A stretch of DNA of 64,000 nt from contig NZ_CP120368.1 in the NCBI RefSeq assembly GCF_029892045.1, positions 3,596,001-3,660,000 on the forward strand, read 5' to 3'. Positions 48,881 through 58,944 of this stretch are shown here, in pieces. The DNA is from Sinorhizobium numidicum (GTDB lineage Bacteria > Pseudomonadota > Alphaproteobacteria > Rhizobiales > Rhizobiaceae). Every line of letters begins with the position of its first letter. Position 1 is the first letter of the stretch. The notes under the pieces were generated by a model. That model was not told the DNA's origin, made no database searches, and worked only from the letters and a program-made list of their open reading frames with translations. Made by a program: the position numbers and the translations under genes.

Positions 48881-49459
48881 ATGGCGAAGAATGAAGGCCA
48901 GATCGTTATCAAGAAATATGCGAACCGGCGCCTCTACAATACCGGCACCAGCACCTACGTGACCCTCGACGACTTGGCCGTCATGGTGAAGAAGGGTGAG
49001 GATTTCGTCGTGCAGGACGCGAAGTCCGGCGAGGACATCACCCATTCGGTGCTGACGCAGATCATCTTCGAGCAGGAATCGAAGACCGGCAACACGCTGT
49101 TGCCGATTTCCTTCCTGCGCCAGCTGATTTCCTTCTATGGCGATCAGATGCAGATGGTCGTGCCGAGTTATCTCGAACACTCCATGCAGGCCTTTACCGA
49201 GCAGCAGGCGCAGATGCGCGAGCAGATCAACAAGGCCTTCGGCGATACGCCGCTCGGCAAGAACCTGCAGGTGCCGCTGCAACTGGTCGAAGAACAGGTT
49301 CGGCGCAATACCGAAATGTTCCATCAGGCCATGCAGATGTTCTCACCTTTCATGGCCGCTCCGCCGGCCAAGGAAACGAAGAAGGCCGAGGCAAAGGACA
49401 TCGACGAACTGAAAGAACAGCTTCGCGCCCTGCAGACGAAACTCGACAATCTCGGCTGA
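48881..49459 (+). CDS. phaR: Polyhydroxyalkanoate synthesis repressor PhaR (AniA)
   Basis: DNA- and PHB-granule-binding regulator of 192 aa. The N-terminal PHB/PHA accumulation DNA-binding domain is recognised by IVIKKYANRRLYNTGTSTYV and the LDDLAVMVKKGEDF region (residues 8-60). The middle, PISFLRQLISFYGDQMQMVVP, fits the granule-associated part. A C-terminal helix (KEQLRALQTKLDNL) is likely a coiled coil. It is divergent from phbA. In rhizobia AniA also affects exopolysaccharide and central carbon flux. Confidence 0.93.
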   Translation: MAKNEGQIVIKKYANRRLYNTGTSTYVTLDDLAVMVKKGEDFVVQDAKSGEDITHSVLTQIIFEQESKTGNTLLPISFLRQLISFYGDQMQMVVPSYLEHSMQAFTEQQAQMREQINKAFGDTPLGKNLQVPLQLVEEQVRRNTEMFHQAMQMFSPFMAAPPAKETKKAEAKDIDELKEQLRALQTKLDNLG

Positions 49460-49541
49460 GAAATTACCCAGCCGAACCCTGCCGATCCCTCCCAGAGCCA
49501 TCGACGCGTCGCGACCGGCCGAGCACAGCACCGGCGTGGTT

Positions 49542-49576
49542 CCGTGCGTGCGTCTCAGTAGACGCACGGCGCTATA
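49542..49576 (+). repeat. Fragment of a family 1 (RIME-like) element
   Basis: GTGCGTGCGTCTCAGTAGAC and GCACGGCGCTATAG keep only the inverted GTGCGTCT...AGACGCAC module between phaR and rpmF. Confidence 0.55.
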
Positions 49577-49601
49577 GTCTCGCTTCGAGGCGGAAATACA
49601 C

Positions 49602-49630
49602 GCCAAAAGAGAAAGGCCGGCAATGCCGAC
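49602..49630 (-). terminator. Possible terminator of rpmF
   Basis: On the minus strand, GTCGGC and GCCGGC (five of six pairs) enclose ATT and are followed by CTTTCTCTTTT, about 30 bases past the rpmF stop. Confidence 0.45.
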
Positions 49631-49661
49631 CCTTCCAACTTTATCCGCAGTGTGGCAGCGC

Positions 49662-49847
49662 TTATGCGCTTTCCTTCGGCGTCAGAACCTGGCGACCGCG
49701 GTACATGCCGGTCTTCAGGTCGATGTGATGCGGACGGCGCAGTTCGCCGGAATTCTTGTCTTCGACGTAGGTCGGAGCCTTGAGGGCGTCAGCGGAACGG
49801 CGCATGCCACGCTTGGACGGGCTCGTTTTTCTTTTCGGTACAGCCAT
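49662..49847 (-). CDS. rpmF: 50S ribosomal protein L32
   Basis: Large-subunit protein of 61 aa starting [17 protein letters not shown], the alphaproteobacterial L32 form without zinc-binding cysteines. The ATG at 49847 has GGAG about six bases upstream; the frame extends four codons further. An exact 112-bp tandem repeat lies in its upstream region. Confidence 0.95.
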
Positions 49848-49987
49848 TTCATTCTCCACTTATCGGGCAAAACACTGTTCAGCAGCCGAAAATGGCCGGG
49901 TCAAACAGATGTCGATCTCGGAAATTTTGCGCGCTTATACATGCCCCACCACGCTTTGACCAGTCCCCGGCGCAAATTTTCGACTCA

Positions 49988-50099
49988 GAGCGGGACGAGA
50001 AAAAGTGCGAAGCGGTTTTCCGCCCGCGTCCCGCTCCAACTTTAGAGAGCCGAGCACGTTCATGACTTTGGATTAGCAATCCAAAGTCATCGTGATCTT
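49988..50099 (+). repeat. Family 2 repeat, tandem unit 1
   Basis: GAGCGGGACGAGAAAAAGTG, CGAAGCGGTTTTCCGCCCGC, GTCCCGCTC, a spacer, then CATGACTTTGGATTagcAATCCAAAGTCATCG. It has two stem-loops: the GC-rich first half and a near-perfect second stem. Confidence 0.88.
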
Positions 50100-50211
50100 G
50101 AGCGGGACGAGAAAAAGTGCGAAGCGGTTTTCCGCCCGCGTCCCGCTCCAACTCAAGAGAGCCGAGCACGTTCATGACTTTGGATTAGCAATCCAAAGTC
50201 ATCGTGATCTT
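50100..50211 (+). repeat. Family 2 repeat, tandem unit 2
   Basis: Exactly 112 bases after unit 1 and almost identical; the visible difference is CTTTAGAG to CTCAAGAG in the spacer. Confidence 0.88.
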
Positions 50212-50262
50212 GAGCGGACGAGAAAAGGTGCGAAGCGGTTTTCCGCCCGCGTCCCGCTCCAA
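50212..50262 (+). repeat. Family 2 repeat, truncated tandem unit 3
   Basis: Only the first half of the unit, with one base missing from GCGGGACG and AAAAGGTG in place of AAAAAGTG. It abuts the 3' end of the glutathione transferase gene. Confidence 0.85.
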
Positions 50263-50273
50263 CCTTGGGAGCT

Positions 50274-50921
50274 TCACGCTTCGTCTTCCGGCACGATCCA
50301 GGGTTCGGCTAGCGCGGCCTCCTGCCATTTGCGGAAAGCCGGATGCGCCTTAACGGCGTCCATATAACGGAGCGTCGCCGGGTCCGTTATCAGTTCGTAG
50401 ACTTCAAAACGGTTGACGACCGGGGCGAACATGGCGTCGGCGGCAGTGAACCGACCGAAAAGAAATGGTCCGCCGGACCGGGCGATCGCTTCTTGCCAGA
50501 TCTGTTCGATCCGCGCGACGTCGGCCATCACCCCATCGGCAAGCGCGATCGCCTTGCGCGGCCGGCGGATGTTCATCGGGCAAGCATTGCGCAGCGCGCG
50601 AAAACCGGAGAGCATTTCCATGGAATAGCTGCGAGCACGGGCGCGGTCCTCCCGGTCGTCGGGCCAGAGACCGGCCTCGGGGAAAAGCTCCGCCGCATAT
50701 TCGATGATCGCCAACGATTCCCAGACGCGGACATCGCCATGGTGGAGCACAGGCACGCGGCCGGTCGGCGAGATTTCGCGAAACCGCGGATTGCCCGCGG
50801 GAAAATCGAAGGGGATGACGACCTCCTGGAACGGAATGCCGCAGGCCTCTAGCGCCAGCCAGGGCCGAAGCGACCAGGACGAGTAATTCTTGTTGCCGAT
50901 AAAAAGAACGAGGTTGCCCAT
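50274..50921 (-). CDS. Glutathione S-transferase family protein
   Basis: Cytoplasmic GST-fold protein of 215 aa. The N-terminal thioredoxin-like domain shows NKNYSSWSLRPWLALEA, with a Ser or Tyr pair at the glutathione site, and the cis-Pro region GRVPVLHHGDVRVWESLAI. The C-terminal half is helical. It resembles the YfcF/zeta-like bacterial GSTs, whose substrates are mostly unknown. The tandem repeat array follows immediately. Confidence 0.88.
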   Translation of the reverse strand: MGNLVLFIGNKNYSSWSLRPWLALEACGIPFQEVVIPFDFPAGNPRFREISPTGRVPVLHHGDVRVWESLAIIEYAAELFPEAGLWPDDREDRARARSYSMEMLSGFRALRNACPMNIRRPRKAIALADGVMADVARIEQIWQEAIARSGGPFLFGRFTAADAMFAPVVNRFEVYELITDPATLRYMDAVKAHPAFRKWQEAALAEPWIVPEDEA

Positions 50922-50996
50922 GAACGTGTCTCCCCTGATTTATCGGAAGCAGGCTTGCCACATCAGCGGCCGCAGGACCAATGAATTGCCTTCATC

Positions 50997-51707
50997 TCAA
51001 TCATAAAGGCATGTGATGTAGCCGCCGGACCGGCTGGCGCGGCGCTCGATCACGGAGGCAAGGCGTCGGAGGCCACGCCCGGGCTTGCCGGCATTGCGGT
51101 CGATCGGATTGGGCAGCGACACGGCGAGCAAGGCCGCCTGACGGCGCGATAGCTTCGCCGCCGAAACACCGAAGTGGTGCCGCGCGGCGGTCTCGACGCC
51201 GTAGATTCCGTCGCCCCATTCGGCGACGTTCAGATAGAGTTCCATCATCCGCCGCTTGCTCCAGACGGAATCGGCGACGATCGCAAGTGGCAGTTCCAGT
51301 GCCTTGCGGACGAAGGAGCGCCCGTTCCAGAGAAACAGATTTTTGACCGTCTGCATCGGGATCGTGCTGGCGCCGCGCGTCTGTTCACCTTCGAGTGCAT
51401 CCTCGACGACGCCACGCATCTGTCCCCAGTCCACCCCGCCATGGACGCAGAACTGGCCATCCTCGGACATCATCACCGACTGCACGAGCACCGGCGCGAT
51501 GTCTTCGAACTCGACCCATTGCCGCTCATAGCCGCGCAGAAGTGCGAGGTCGCGCAGCATCAATGTCGAAACCGGATGAATGAAGTCGAGGAGATAGAGG
51601 AAGATCAGCAGATAGGGCAGCAGGAAGATGGAGAGCGCAACAAGCAGGAAGCGACGACGTCGCGCTCGCCAGGCGCGGCGCACAGCGGACCACCGGCCGG
51701 CGGGCAT
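50997..51707 (-). CDS. mtgA: Monofunctional peptidoglycan glycosyltransferase
   Basis: Membrane-anchored GT51 glycosyltransferase that polymerises glycan strands from lipid II. It has 236 aa from the ATG at 51707, which has AGGAGG five bases upstream. An in-frame ATG at 51770 is possible. The membrane helix is at residues 19-41. GT51 motifs are [11 protein letters not shown] with catalytic Glu82 and [13 protein letters not shown], followed by [15 protein letters not shown]. There is no transpeptidase domain. Confidence 0.93.
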   Translation of the reverse strand: MPAGRWSAVRRAWRARRRRFLLVALSIFLLPYLLIFLYLLDFIHPVSTLMLRDLALLRGYERQWVEFEDIAPVLVQSVMMSEDGQFCVHGGVDWGQMRGVVEDALEGEQTRGASTIPMQTVKNLFLWNGRSFVRKALELPLAIVADSVWSKRRMMELYLNVAEWGDGIYGVETAARHHFGVSAAKLSRRQAALLAVSLPNPIDRNAGKPGRGLRRLASVIERRASRSGGYITCLYD

Positions 51708-51918
51708 TTCGCCCTCCTCGCGTTCTTCCGGGACGATCCCCACCGCCTCGCTGTCTACCCCTCTATCCATGCCCCACTCTTATTTCATAGATCGCGAAAG
51801 TTGAACGGCCTTTCTGGCAAAAGACAAGGCGCTCATCGGTTCATCCCCGGCGAAAGCGCCGGAGGTGCGACGCGAATGCCCGTTGAAAGCCGCTCTCCCC
51901 CGTGCCAAAGAGCCTTTT

Positions 51919-52833
51919 ATGAAAGACGAGACATCATCCTTTGCGGCGCGCCTGAAAGCCAATGCCCTGGCGGTCGAGACCCTGCTTGCGGAGCTTCTCG
52001 GGCCGGATCCCTGCACGGACGAAATCGCGCGCCCGGCGATCCTGTTCGACGCGATGCGGCACGGAGTGCTCAACGGCGGCAAGCGGCTGCGCCCCTTTCT
52101 CGTCAGCGAGAGCACCGCCGTCCTCGGAGGCAGTGCGGACGCCGCCCTGAGGATCGGCGCGGCGCTCGAATGCGTGCATTGCTATTCGCTCGTGCACGAC
52201 GACCTGCCGGCGATGGACAATGACGACGTGCGGCGCGGAAAGCCGACGGTGCACGTCGCTTTCGACGAGGCGACCGCCATTCTGGCCGGCGACAGTTTGT
52301 TGACCCTCGCCTTCGATATCGTAGCTGCGCCGGAGACGCCGCTTTCCGACCGGCAGAAGACGGAGCTCGTGCTGGCGCTCGCCCGCGCATCTGGCCACGG
52401 CGGCATGGCCGGCGGGCAGGCGCTCGATCTCGCCGCCGAAAGGAAGACGCCGGATGAAGCGGGCATCGTCACGCTGCAGGCTATGAAGACCGGGGCGCTG
52501 ATCCGCTTCGCCTGCGAAGCCGGCGCGATCATCGCCGACGCCGGCATCGAAGACCGACGGCGGATGCGCAGCTTTGGCGAAAAGATCGGTCTTGCCTTTC
52601 AGCTTGCCGACGACCTGCTCGATCTCACCGCGGACGCGGCAGTCATGGGCAAAGCCACCGGCAAGGATGCGGCGCGCGGCAAGGGCACGCTCGTCGCGCT
52701 GCATGGCCAATCCTGGGCCGAGCGCGAACTCGAAAAACTGGTGGCGCAGGCGGAAGAACTGCTCGCGCCTTACGGCGCCCGTTCGGCCGTCCTTGCCGAG
52801 ACCGCGCGCTTCGTCGCGAACCGCAGGAGCTGA
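51919..52833 (+). CDS. ispA: Short-chain polyprenyl diphosphate synthase (farnesyl type)
   Basis: Trans-prenyltransferase of 304 aa, probably farnesyl diphosphate synthase. The first Asp-rich motif is DDLPAMDND (residues 94-102) and the second DDLLD near 231. The GGKRLRP motif binds isopentenyl diphosphate. The ATG at 51919 follows AAAGAG by six bases. Chain length cannot be fixed from sequence alone. It is four bases ahead of hisC, so probably co-transcribed. Confidence 0.85.
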   Translation: MKDETSSFAARLKANALAVETLLAELLGPDPCTDEIARPAILFDAMRHGVLNGGKRLRPFLVSESTAVLGGSADAALRIGAALECVHCYSLVHDDLPAMDNDDVRRGKPTVHVAFDEATAILAGDSLLTLAFDIVAAPETPLSDRQKTELVLALARASGHGGMAGGQALDLAAERKTPDEAGIVTLQAMKTGALIRFACEAGAIIADAGIEDRRRMRSFGEKIGLAFQLADDLLDLTADAAVMGKATGKDAARGKGTLVALHGQSWAERELEKLVAQAEELLAPYGARSAVLAETARFVANRRS

Positions 52834-52837
52834 GCCC

Positions 52838-53893
52838 ATGAGCAAATATTGGTCGCCGATCGTTTCCACGCTTAAACCCTACGTACCGGGCGAACAGCCG
52901 CGCATGGCAAACCTCGTCAAGTTGAACACCAACGAGAACCCCTATCCCCCTTCGGAGAAGGCGTTGGAGGCGATCCGCGCGGCGGCGAGCGCCGATCTCC
53001 GGCTCTATCCGGATCCGGTGGCGCTCGGGCTTAGGAAAGCCATAGCTTCCAGATATGGCATTGGGGCGGAGCAAGTCTTTGTGGGAAATGGTTCCGACGA
53101 GGTGCTGGCCCACACCTTCGCCGCGCTTCTGAAGCACGACCGACCGCTGCTCTATCCGGACATTTCCTACAGCTTCTATCCGACCTATGCGGGCCTCTTC
53201 GGCATCGATGCGATCGAAGTGCCGCTGAACTCCGCCTTCCGCATCGATATCGCCGATTACCGCCGCACCTGCGGCGCGATCATCCTTCCCAATCCCAACG
53301 CGCCGACTGGCATCGGCCTGCCGCTTGCCGAGATCGAGAGGCTGGTGGCCGAACACCCGGATCAGCCGGTGGTGATCGACGAGGCCTATGTGGACTTCGG
53401 CGGAGAGTCCGCGATGGCGCTCGTTCCAAAATACGACAACCTGCTCGTCGTGCAGACCTTTTCCAAGTCGCGCGCGCTCGCCGGTCTTCGGGTCGGCTTT
53501 GCTATCGGTCAGCGGCCATTGATCGCGGCGCTCGAGCGCGTCAAGGACAGTTTCAACTCCTACCCGCTCGGACGGACCGCCCAGGCCGGCGCCACCGCCG
53601 CGATCGCGGATGAGGCCTGGTTTGAAGCGACGCGCGGCAAGATCATTGCCTCGCGCGTCCGCTTGACGGCGGATCTGGAGACGCGCGGCTTCGAAGTTCT
53701 GCCGTCGCAGGCAAACTTCGTCTTCGCCCGCCATCCCGCTCACAGCGGAGAAAAACTGGCCGCACAGCTTCGGGAGCGCGCGGTCATCGTCCGCCACTTT
53801 GCCAAACCGCGAATCTCGGATTTCCTGCGCATCACCATCGGTACCGACGCGGAATGCGCAAGCCTCATCGGGGCGCTCGACGACATCCTGTGA
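52838..53893 (+). CDS. hisC: Histidinol-phosphate aminotransferase
   Basis: PLP-dependent class I/II aminotransferase of 351 aa. The PLP lysine is Lys210 in [14 protein letters not shown]; other blocks are [20 protein letters not shown] and LPNPNAPTG. Rhizobia carry several HisC-like paralogues, some acting on aromatic amino acids, so specificity is uncertain. The ATG has AGGAG upstream and follows the prenyl synthase by four bases. Convergent with ispG. Confidence 0.88.
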   Translation: MSKYWSPIVSTLKPYVPGEQPRMANLVKLNTNENPYPPSEKALEAIRAAASADLRLYPDPVALGLRKAIASRYGIGAEQVFVGNGSDEVLAHTFAALLKHDRPLLYPDISYSFYPTYAGLFGIDAIEVPLNSAFRIDIADYRRTCGAIILPNPNAPTGIGLPLAEIERLVAEHPDQPVVIDEAYVDFGGESAMALVPKYDNLLVVQTFSKSRALAGLRVGFAIGQRPLIAALERVKDSFNSYPLGRTAQAGATAAIADEAWFEATRGKIIASRVRLTADLETRGFEVLPSQANFVFARHPAHSGEKLAAQLRERAVIVRHFAKPRISDFLRITIGTDAECASLIGALDDIL

Positions 53894-53915
53894 GGCTTGG
53901 CGGCACCGCTTTAAT

Positions 53916-55169
<1,254 letters not shown>

Positions 55170-55356
55170 GAAGGCCTCTTCTTGGTCCCTTGGTTAAGAG
55201 CGTATCCGCTCAATCCCCGTAAATCCGAGCGGCACGCGGGCGAAAACGCCCATAGTTTTCCTCGTGCCGCTGCTTTTTCACCATTCAGGTGGATGAGGAA
55301 AGTTTGCTTGTCAACGGCAACATCACGCGCTGACGGCGAATTGATGGCGGCCGGCT

Positions 55357-56550
55357 TCAATGCTCCTTGCCGTGATCCGCATGGACCGCGTGATGCGATA
55401 GGAGGAGCACCACGGCGAAGAGAACGGGAATGGAAGCGAAGATGACCGCAAACCCGCTATGCTCCGCAATGAAGCCGATCAGCGACGGCGCAAACAGCAT
55501 GCCGGAATAGCCCATGAAGGTCGCGACCGCGAGCCCGATCCCCGGCCGCAGGCCCGGCATGTTGCCGCCGGCCGAAAACGCAATCGGCACCATGTTGGAA
55601 ATGCCGATGCCCGCGATGGCAAAGCCGATGATCGCGACGGGCGCATTCGGCGCAAGCCCCGCGAGAACCATGCCGATCAGCGCCGTCCCAGTGCAGATGC
55701 GCAGCGTTCTCGTTGCGCCGAAGCGATCGCGCACATGGTCTCCAGCAAAACGCATCGCCGCCATCGTCGCCGAGAAGGCGGCAAAGCCGAAACCAGAGAG
55801 CTCAACCGAAGCACCAAGCTCGTTGCGCAGATAGAGCGCGCCCCAGTCGAGCACGGCGCCTTCCGGTATCATTGAGAACAGCGCCATCAGGCCGATCAGC
55901 CAAGGCAGCGGCGTCATCGGCAGCCGCAGCTTCTCCTTCGCGGCGGCGGGGTGAGGCTGATCGGCAAGCATCATCGGCCAGGCAATGGCAAGCACGGCGA
56001 CACAGAGCCCGGTGACCACAATTGCATGCGGCAGCACGCCGAAGCGCGCCATCAGGAAGCCGCCGATTCCGGCGCCGATCAGGCCGCCGAGGCTCCAATA
56101 GGCGTGACAGGACGACATGATCGCGCGCCGCATCGATTTTTCGACCTCGACCGCATTGGCGTTCATCGCCACGTCCATGGCGCCGACGAAGCCGCCGAGC
56201 AGGAACATGCCGATCACCGCCGTCCAGACGTTCGGGACCAGGGTTAGAAGCAGCAGCAGAGGCGACAGGATGATCGCCGTGATCTTGACCACCTTCTCAG
56301 AGCCGATGCGGGCGATAAAGCCGCCCGCGATCGGCATCAGCACCAGCGAGCCGACGCCGAATATCAGGATCAAAAGGCCGAGAATGCTCTCGCCGATCCC
56401 GAGGCGGTCCTTGAATTCCGGGATTTTTGGAGCCCAACTCCCGGTCACAAATCCGTTCATCATGAACAGGAGCGAAACGGCAAGCCGGTTCTTCGACATA
56501 TAGCCCTGCCGGACTGCAGCCTTCGGAGCGGTCTCTGTGCGCTGATCCAT
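55357..56550 (-). CDS. Major facilitator transporter, YbjJ-like
   Basis: MFS protein of 397 aa with about twelve helices. It shows MNGFVTGSWAPKIPEFKDRLG at the first helix and the FIARIGSEK loop in place of the classical motif A. It resembles E. coli YbjJ and the fucose-permease-like group. The ATG at 56550 has AGAGGG eight bases upstream. It is last in the deoR-VOC-MFS cluster, so it may carry a sugar or sugar acid, by inference. Confidence 0.8.
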   Translation of the reverse strand: MDQRTETAPKAAVRQGYMSKNRLAVSLLFMMNGFVTGSWAPKIPEFKDRLGIGESILGLLILIFGVGSLVLMPIAGGFIARIGSEKVVKITAIILSPLLLLLTLVPNVWTAVIGMFLLGGFVGAMDVAMNANAVEVEKSMRRAIMSSCHAYWSLGGLIGAGIGGFLMARFGVLPHAIVVTGLCVAVLAIAWPMMLADQPHPAAAKEKLRLPMTPLPWLIGLMALFSMIPEGAVLDWGALYLRNELGASVELSGFGFAAFSATMAAMRFAGDHVRDRFGATRTLRICTGTALIGMVLAGLAPNAPVAIIGFAIAGIGISNMVPIAFSAGGNMPGLRPGIGLAVATFMGYSGMLFAPSLIGFIAEHSGFAVIFASIPVLFAVVLLLSHHAVHADHGKEH

Positions 56551-56579
56551 GGGTTTAGCCCTCTGCTGCCGGTCCCGGC

Positions 56580-56966
56580 TCAAATGGTGATTTCGATGAG
56601 ATTGCCGTCGGGATCGCGGATCACGGCCTCATAGAAGCCATCCCCGGTCCAACGGGCCTTGGATACAAGCAGACCTTGCCGCTCGGCGCGTTCAGCCATG
56701 TCGTCCACGGCCTCGCCGCTGCCGAGCGACAAGGCGATATGGGCATAGCCGGAACGCTCCACATGCGGCGCGTCGTGAGGCGCCAGCCATGGCGCCTCCA
56801 TCACCTCGATCGATGCTCCTCCGCCGAGCCTCAGGAAGCGCGAACGGAACCCCGGCCGGCGCCGACTGTCATAAATCTCGCCGGCCTCTGCACCGAGGAA
56901 CTCGACCCAGAAGTCCGCGATCCGCTCGAGGTCCATCGTCCAGAGGGCAACATGCGCGATGCTCAT
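56580..56966 (-). CDS. VOC (glyoxalase/dioxygenase) superfamily protein
   Basis: Protein of 128 aa with the paired beta-alpha-beta-beta-beta fold of glyoxalases. Metal-type residues appear in IAHVALWTMDLERI, GYAHIALSLG and DPDGNLIEITI (terminal Glu). Its reaction is unknown. The ATG at 56966 overlaps the deoR stop (ATGA) and has GGGAG nine bases upstream. It lies 29 bases before the transporter gene. Confidence 0.82.
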   Translation of the reverse strand: MSIAHVALWTMDLERIADFWVEFLGAEAGEIYDSRRRPGFRSRFLRLGGGASIEVMEAPWLAPHDAPHVERSGYAHIALSLGSGEAVDDMAERAERQGLLVSKARWTGDGFYEAVIRDPDGNLIEITI

Positions 56967-57745
56967 CGGCCGGGCTCCCTTGCGATGACGACGCTTGCGC
57001 CGCATGCGGTGAATGCCGCGACGTACGCCTCCGGCGCGTCCGCCTCGAGAACCAGTGTCGATACGCCTTCGACGCCGATTACCGCGTGCGGCGCCGCCGT
57101 GCCGAGCTTGTCGGTGGTGACAGCGGCGAGCACCGAACGGCTGCGCGAGGCGATCAGTCTCTTGAACTCCGCGTCCTCGAAGTGGATGGCCGTGAGCCCG
57201 GCCGCGGCATCGGCGCCGCAGGTGCCGAGAATGCAGAGGTCGGGGCGCAGCAAAGCGGCGTCGCGCTGGGCCCGCGCGCCGACGGCCGCGCCGACGGCGC
57301 GGTCGAGCGTGCCGCCGATCAGGATGACGTCGAGCCGTGGCTTCTCCATCAGGGCGGAGGCGATCAGCGGTGTATTGGTGACGATCGTCGCTGAAAGTTC
57401 CGGCTCGATCTGCCGCGCGATCGCCAGATTAGCCGAACCCGCATCGAGAAAGAGTGTCATGCCGGGCCGGACGAAGCCGACGGATGCCTGCGCCAAAGCC
57501 ATCTTTCGTTCCGGCGCGAGCGAAGCACGCTCGCTCAAGGAGCCGCCGTCCGGGGCGAACGGCAAGGCGCCGCCATAGACACGCTCACAGAGCCCGGCTG
57601 CGGCCATTTCGCGCAGGTCCCGCCGGATCGTGTCCTCCGAAACCCCGAACTCGCGCGCAAGATCGGCCGCCAAAACGCGGCCTTCTGTCTTCAGCCGTTC
57701 GCGGATCAGGGATTTTCGCTCGCGCAGTAGCAGGTCCGTCGCCAT
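56963..57745 (-). CDS. DeoR family transcriptional regulator
   Basis: Repressor of 260 aa. The N-terminal winged helix shows REFGVSEDTIRRDLREM with the recognition helix. The C-terminal DeoRC sensor domain (LFLDAGSANLAIAR, TNTPLIASAL, LIGGTLD) usually binds phosphorylated sugars. It leads an operon with VOC and MFS genes and is divergent from an amino-acid ABC importer. A ten-base inverted repeat at 57868-57911 between them is a candidate operator. Confidence 0.88.
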   Translation of the reverse strand: MATDLLLRERKSLIRERLKTEGRVLAADLAREFGVSEDTIRRDLREMAAAGLCERVYGGALPFAPDGGSLSERASLAPERKMALAQASVGFVRPGMTLFLDAGSANLAIARQIEPELSATIVTNTPLIASALMEKPRLDVILIGGTLDRAVGAAVGARAQRDAALLRPDLCILGTCGADAAAGLTAIHFEDAEFKRLIASRSRSVLAAVTTDKLGTAAPHAVIGVEGVSTLVLEADAPEAYVAAFTACGASVVIAREPGR

Positions 57746-57867
57746 GATTCCAATCGTGCATAAACATGCATGAATCGATGCAAACGTGAATACCAGCCTT
57801 CGCGTGCGGATTCAATCCTCGATCGTCTGGAACATGGAGAAGTGCAGCAAGTTTCTCTGCCGGGTGT

Positions 57868-57911
57868 TTTCGATGAAAATTCACCCGTTCGAGAAAAAAT
57901 CTTCATCGAAA
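57868..57911. promoter_or_regulatory. Inverted repeat between deoR and the ABC importer
   Basis: TTTCGATGAA (57868-57877) and TTCATCGAAA (57902-57911) are perfect ten-base arms 24 bases apart. They lie 123 bases upstream of deoR and 105 upstream of the binding-protein gene. They could be a bipartite operator or a long hairpin. Confidence 0.5.
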
Positions 57912-58016
57912 CCGGCTTGAATTGGTCTTTTATGCGCTCAGATAGCGCAGCTTTTGTGCGAATGTCGGCGCAATCCGGGCTGACGGGCCGGAGAACAGAA
58001 ATATGGAAACAAGACA

Positions 58017-58790
58017 ATGAAACTCCTTCCGACGCTTTTCGTTGCCGCCCTCCTGCAACTCGCCGCCTTTGCGCCGGCTCAAGCCGGATCGAACCTCGAA
58101 GAGATCAAATCCGCCGGCGTGCTGAAAATTGGCACCGAAGGCACCTACGCGCCCTTCACCTATCACGACGCCAGCGGCGCGCTCGTCGGCTTCGACGTCG
58201 AGATCGGCCAGGAAGTCGCCAAGCGCCTCGGCGTCAACGCCGAATTCCTGGAAGGCAAGTGGGACGGCCTGATCGCCGGCCTCGACGCCCAGCGCTACGA
58301 CGCCGTCATCAACCAGGTCGGCATCACCGAGGAACGCAAGAAGAAGTACGACTTCTCCGAGCCCTATATCGCCTCCAAGGCCGTACTGATCGTCCGGGGC
58401 GACAATGAGGAGATAAAGGAGTTCGCCGACCTCAAGGGCAAGAAGGCCGCCCAGTCGCTGACCAGCAATTTCGGCAAGCTCGCCGAGGCTTCAGGCGCCG
58501 AGCTCGTCGGAACCGACGGCTTCGACCAGTCGATCCAGCTCGTGCTGACGGGCCGCGCCGACGCGACGATCAATGACAGCCTTTCCTTCCTCGACTTCAA
58601 GAAGCAGAAGCCGGACGCCAACGTGAAGATCGCCGCCGAACAGGCCGACGCCGATTTTTCCGGCATCATCATCCGCAAGAACGAGCCGGAGCTGCTCGCC
58701 GCCATCAATAAGGCACTCGTCGAAATCAAGGCCGACGGCACCTACGAGAAGATCTCGCAGAAATATTTCGGCGCCGACGTTTCCAGATAA
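58017..58790 (+). CDS. Polar amino acid ABC transporter substrate-binding protein
   Basis: Periplasmic family 3 solute-binding protein of 257 aa with a signal peptide (ending APAQAG, about residue 24). The family signature is GFDVEIGQEVAKRLG, followed by EGKWDGLIAGLDAQRYD and the ligand-site GITEERKKKYDFSEPY. It resembles cystine/cysteine-binding proteins (TcyJ/FliY-type), but the ligand is not certain. A repeat-containing gap of 154 bases separates it from the permease. Confidence 0.88.
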   Translation: MKLLPTLFVAALLQLAAFAPAQAGSNLEEIKSAGVLKIGTEGTYAPFTYHDASGALVGFDVEIGQEVAKRLGVNAEFLEGKWDGLIAGLDAQRYDAVINQVGITEERKKKYDFSEPYIASKAVLIVRGDNEEIKEFADLKGKKAAQSLTSNFGKLAEASGAELVGTDGFDQSIQLVLTGRADATINDSLSFLDFKKQKPDANVKIAAEQADADFSGIIIRKNEPELLAAINKALVEIKADGTYEKISQKYFGADVSR

Positions 58791-58838
58791 CGCTGCCGGG
58801 CTGAACGTTTATCGATCGGCCTGGTTTCTCAACTTTAC

Positions 58839-58887
58839 GCGGGATGCGAGCGGAAAGGCGCTTCACACTTTTCCTGATCTCGCCCTA
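58839..58887 (-). repeat. Partial family 2 repeat inside a transporter operon
   Basis: GCGGGATGCGAGCGGAAAGG, then CGCTTCACACTTTTCCTGATC and TCGCCC. It is the inverted first half of the unit, between the binding-protein and permease genes. Confidence 0.65.
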
Positions 58888-58944
58888 TGAGTTACGATCC
58901 GTTCCGCCCCCGGAGCGGATCGCGCGTTTTGAAAGGCTTCCCCC

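Larger units (their letters stand above)
49848..50273. other. rpmF upstream region with tandem repeats (426 bases)
   Basis: The first 140 bases upstream of rpmF should hold its promoter. The rest is the family 2 tandem array at 49988-50262. No gene is supported. Confidence 0.6.

Noticed and set aside
49988..50262. Tandem repeat considered as a CRISPR array
   Set aside because: The 112-bp units are contiguous with no unique spacers, contain two hairpins, and no cas genes are present.
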